DNA of 6,815 bases, taken from NCBI GenBank assembly GCA_026986055.1, contig JALSPH010000257.1, positions 1-6,815 on the forward strand. The letters run 5' to 3'. Under the pieces are notes generated by a model. The model was given only the letters and a program-made list of their open reading frames with translations. It had not been told where the DNA came from and did not search any database. The first letter of the stretch is position 1, and each line of letters starts with the position of its first letter. The translations under genes and the position numbers were made by a program. Source of the stretch: Campylobacterales bacterium. GTDB lineage: Bacteria > Campylobacterota > Campylobacteria > Campylobacterales > Hydrogenimonadaceae. Positions 6,636 to 6,815 of this stretch are shown here, in pieces.

Positions 6636-6815
6636 GAGCTTTCAATTTCTCATAGGTCGAATCCTTTTTCAAAAGGCCGGCCTCATAGAGAAACTGGGAA
6701 GGAAAGAAACTTATATCTTTGAAGCTGTCATACTTTGCATAAGAGAGGAAAAGTATACTTTTCGCTCTGGTGACGGCAACGTAAAAGAGTCTTCTCTCCT
6801 CCTCCACGCTGCCGC
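6622..6815 (-). CDS. uvrD: UvrD/PcrA/Rep-family DNA helicase, C-terminal end only
   Basis: The minus-strand frame is open to the right window edge and ends with TAA at 6624-6622; about 63 residues are seen, beginning GSVEEERRLFYVAVTRAK. EEERRLFYVAVTRA is motif VI of SF1A helicases, with the Arg that reaches the ATP site. FFPSQFLYEAGL a little later resembles the PSRFL segment after motif VI in UvrD/Rep proteins. The tail ends soon after, with no long C-terminal extension like that of E. coli UvrD. The GTG at 6807 is internal to the gene and not a start. The enzyme would unwind DNA 3'-5' in repair or replication restart; which of UvrD, PcrA or Rep cannot be told from this piece. Its last 14 bases overlap the end of mshG on the opposite strand. 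Confidence 0.85.
   Translation of the reverse strand, partial: GSVEEERRLFYVAVTRAKSILFLSYAKYDSFKDISFFPSQFLYEAGLLKKDSTYEKLKALSGP

Noticed and set aside
6663..6682. Hairpin-like CCTTT/AAAGG followed by the palindrome GGCCGGCC as a terminator
   Set aside because: It lies in helicase codons for EAGLLKK, the stem is short, and no T-run follows on the plus strand.

Overview
The window carries one tightly packed plus-strand operon encoding the assembly machinery of a type IV pilus / type II secretion-like system of the MSHA type, followed by the 3' end of a convergent minus-strand UvrD-family helicase gene. Moderate GC with heavy use of AGA, ATA and AAA codons, Lys/Ile-rich proteins and the gene order suggest a member of the Campylobacterota (Epsilonproteobacteria), perhaps a marine or vent-type genus such as Sulfurovum, Hydrogenimonas or Nitratiruptor. 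The genus is a guess from style, not from a search.

Layout: 1-1409, an MshL-family outer-membrane secretin whose 5' end lies outside the window; 1406-2212, a cytoplasmic AAA ATPase of the MshM/ExeA type; 2205-3101, a bitopic inner-membrane protein with a long charged linker and C-terminal TPRs (MshN-like); 3098-3649, a small exported TPR-like protein of unknown function; 3646-5394, the GspE/PilB-type assembly ATPase (MshE); 5391-6635, the GspF/PilC-type platform protein (MshG); 6622-6815 on the minus strand, the C-terminal end of a UvrD/PcrA helicase. There is no intergenic gap over 300 bases; in fact every gene overlaps the next by 4, 8, 4, 4, 4 and 14 bases.

Together the plus-strand genes would form a trans-envelope machine. 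The ATPase MshE on the cytoplasmic face drives the polytopic MshG, which extracts pilin subunits from the inner membrane. MshN, with its ATPase partner MshM, links the inner membrane to the periplasm and probably helps place or assemble the MshL secretin. The small exported protein probably works in the periplasm with MshN or the secretin. The order secretin - AAA ATPase - membrane protein - GspE - GspF is that of MSHA pilus loci. From memory it also matches the cts competence genes of Campylobacter jejuni (ctsD, ctsP, ctsX, ctsE, ctsF), so the machine may serve DNA uptake, a surface pilus, or both. No prepilin or prepilin peptidase gene is present.

The points most worth a second look are the unrecognised exported protein at 3098-3649, the loss of the RLG signature in the c-di-GMP-binding type N-terminal domain of MshE, and the convergent overlap with the helicase gene. 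I see no mobile element, CRISPR array, RNA gene or clear terminator.
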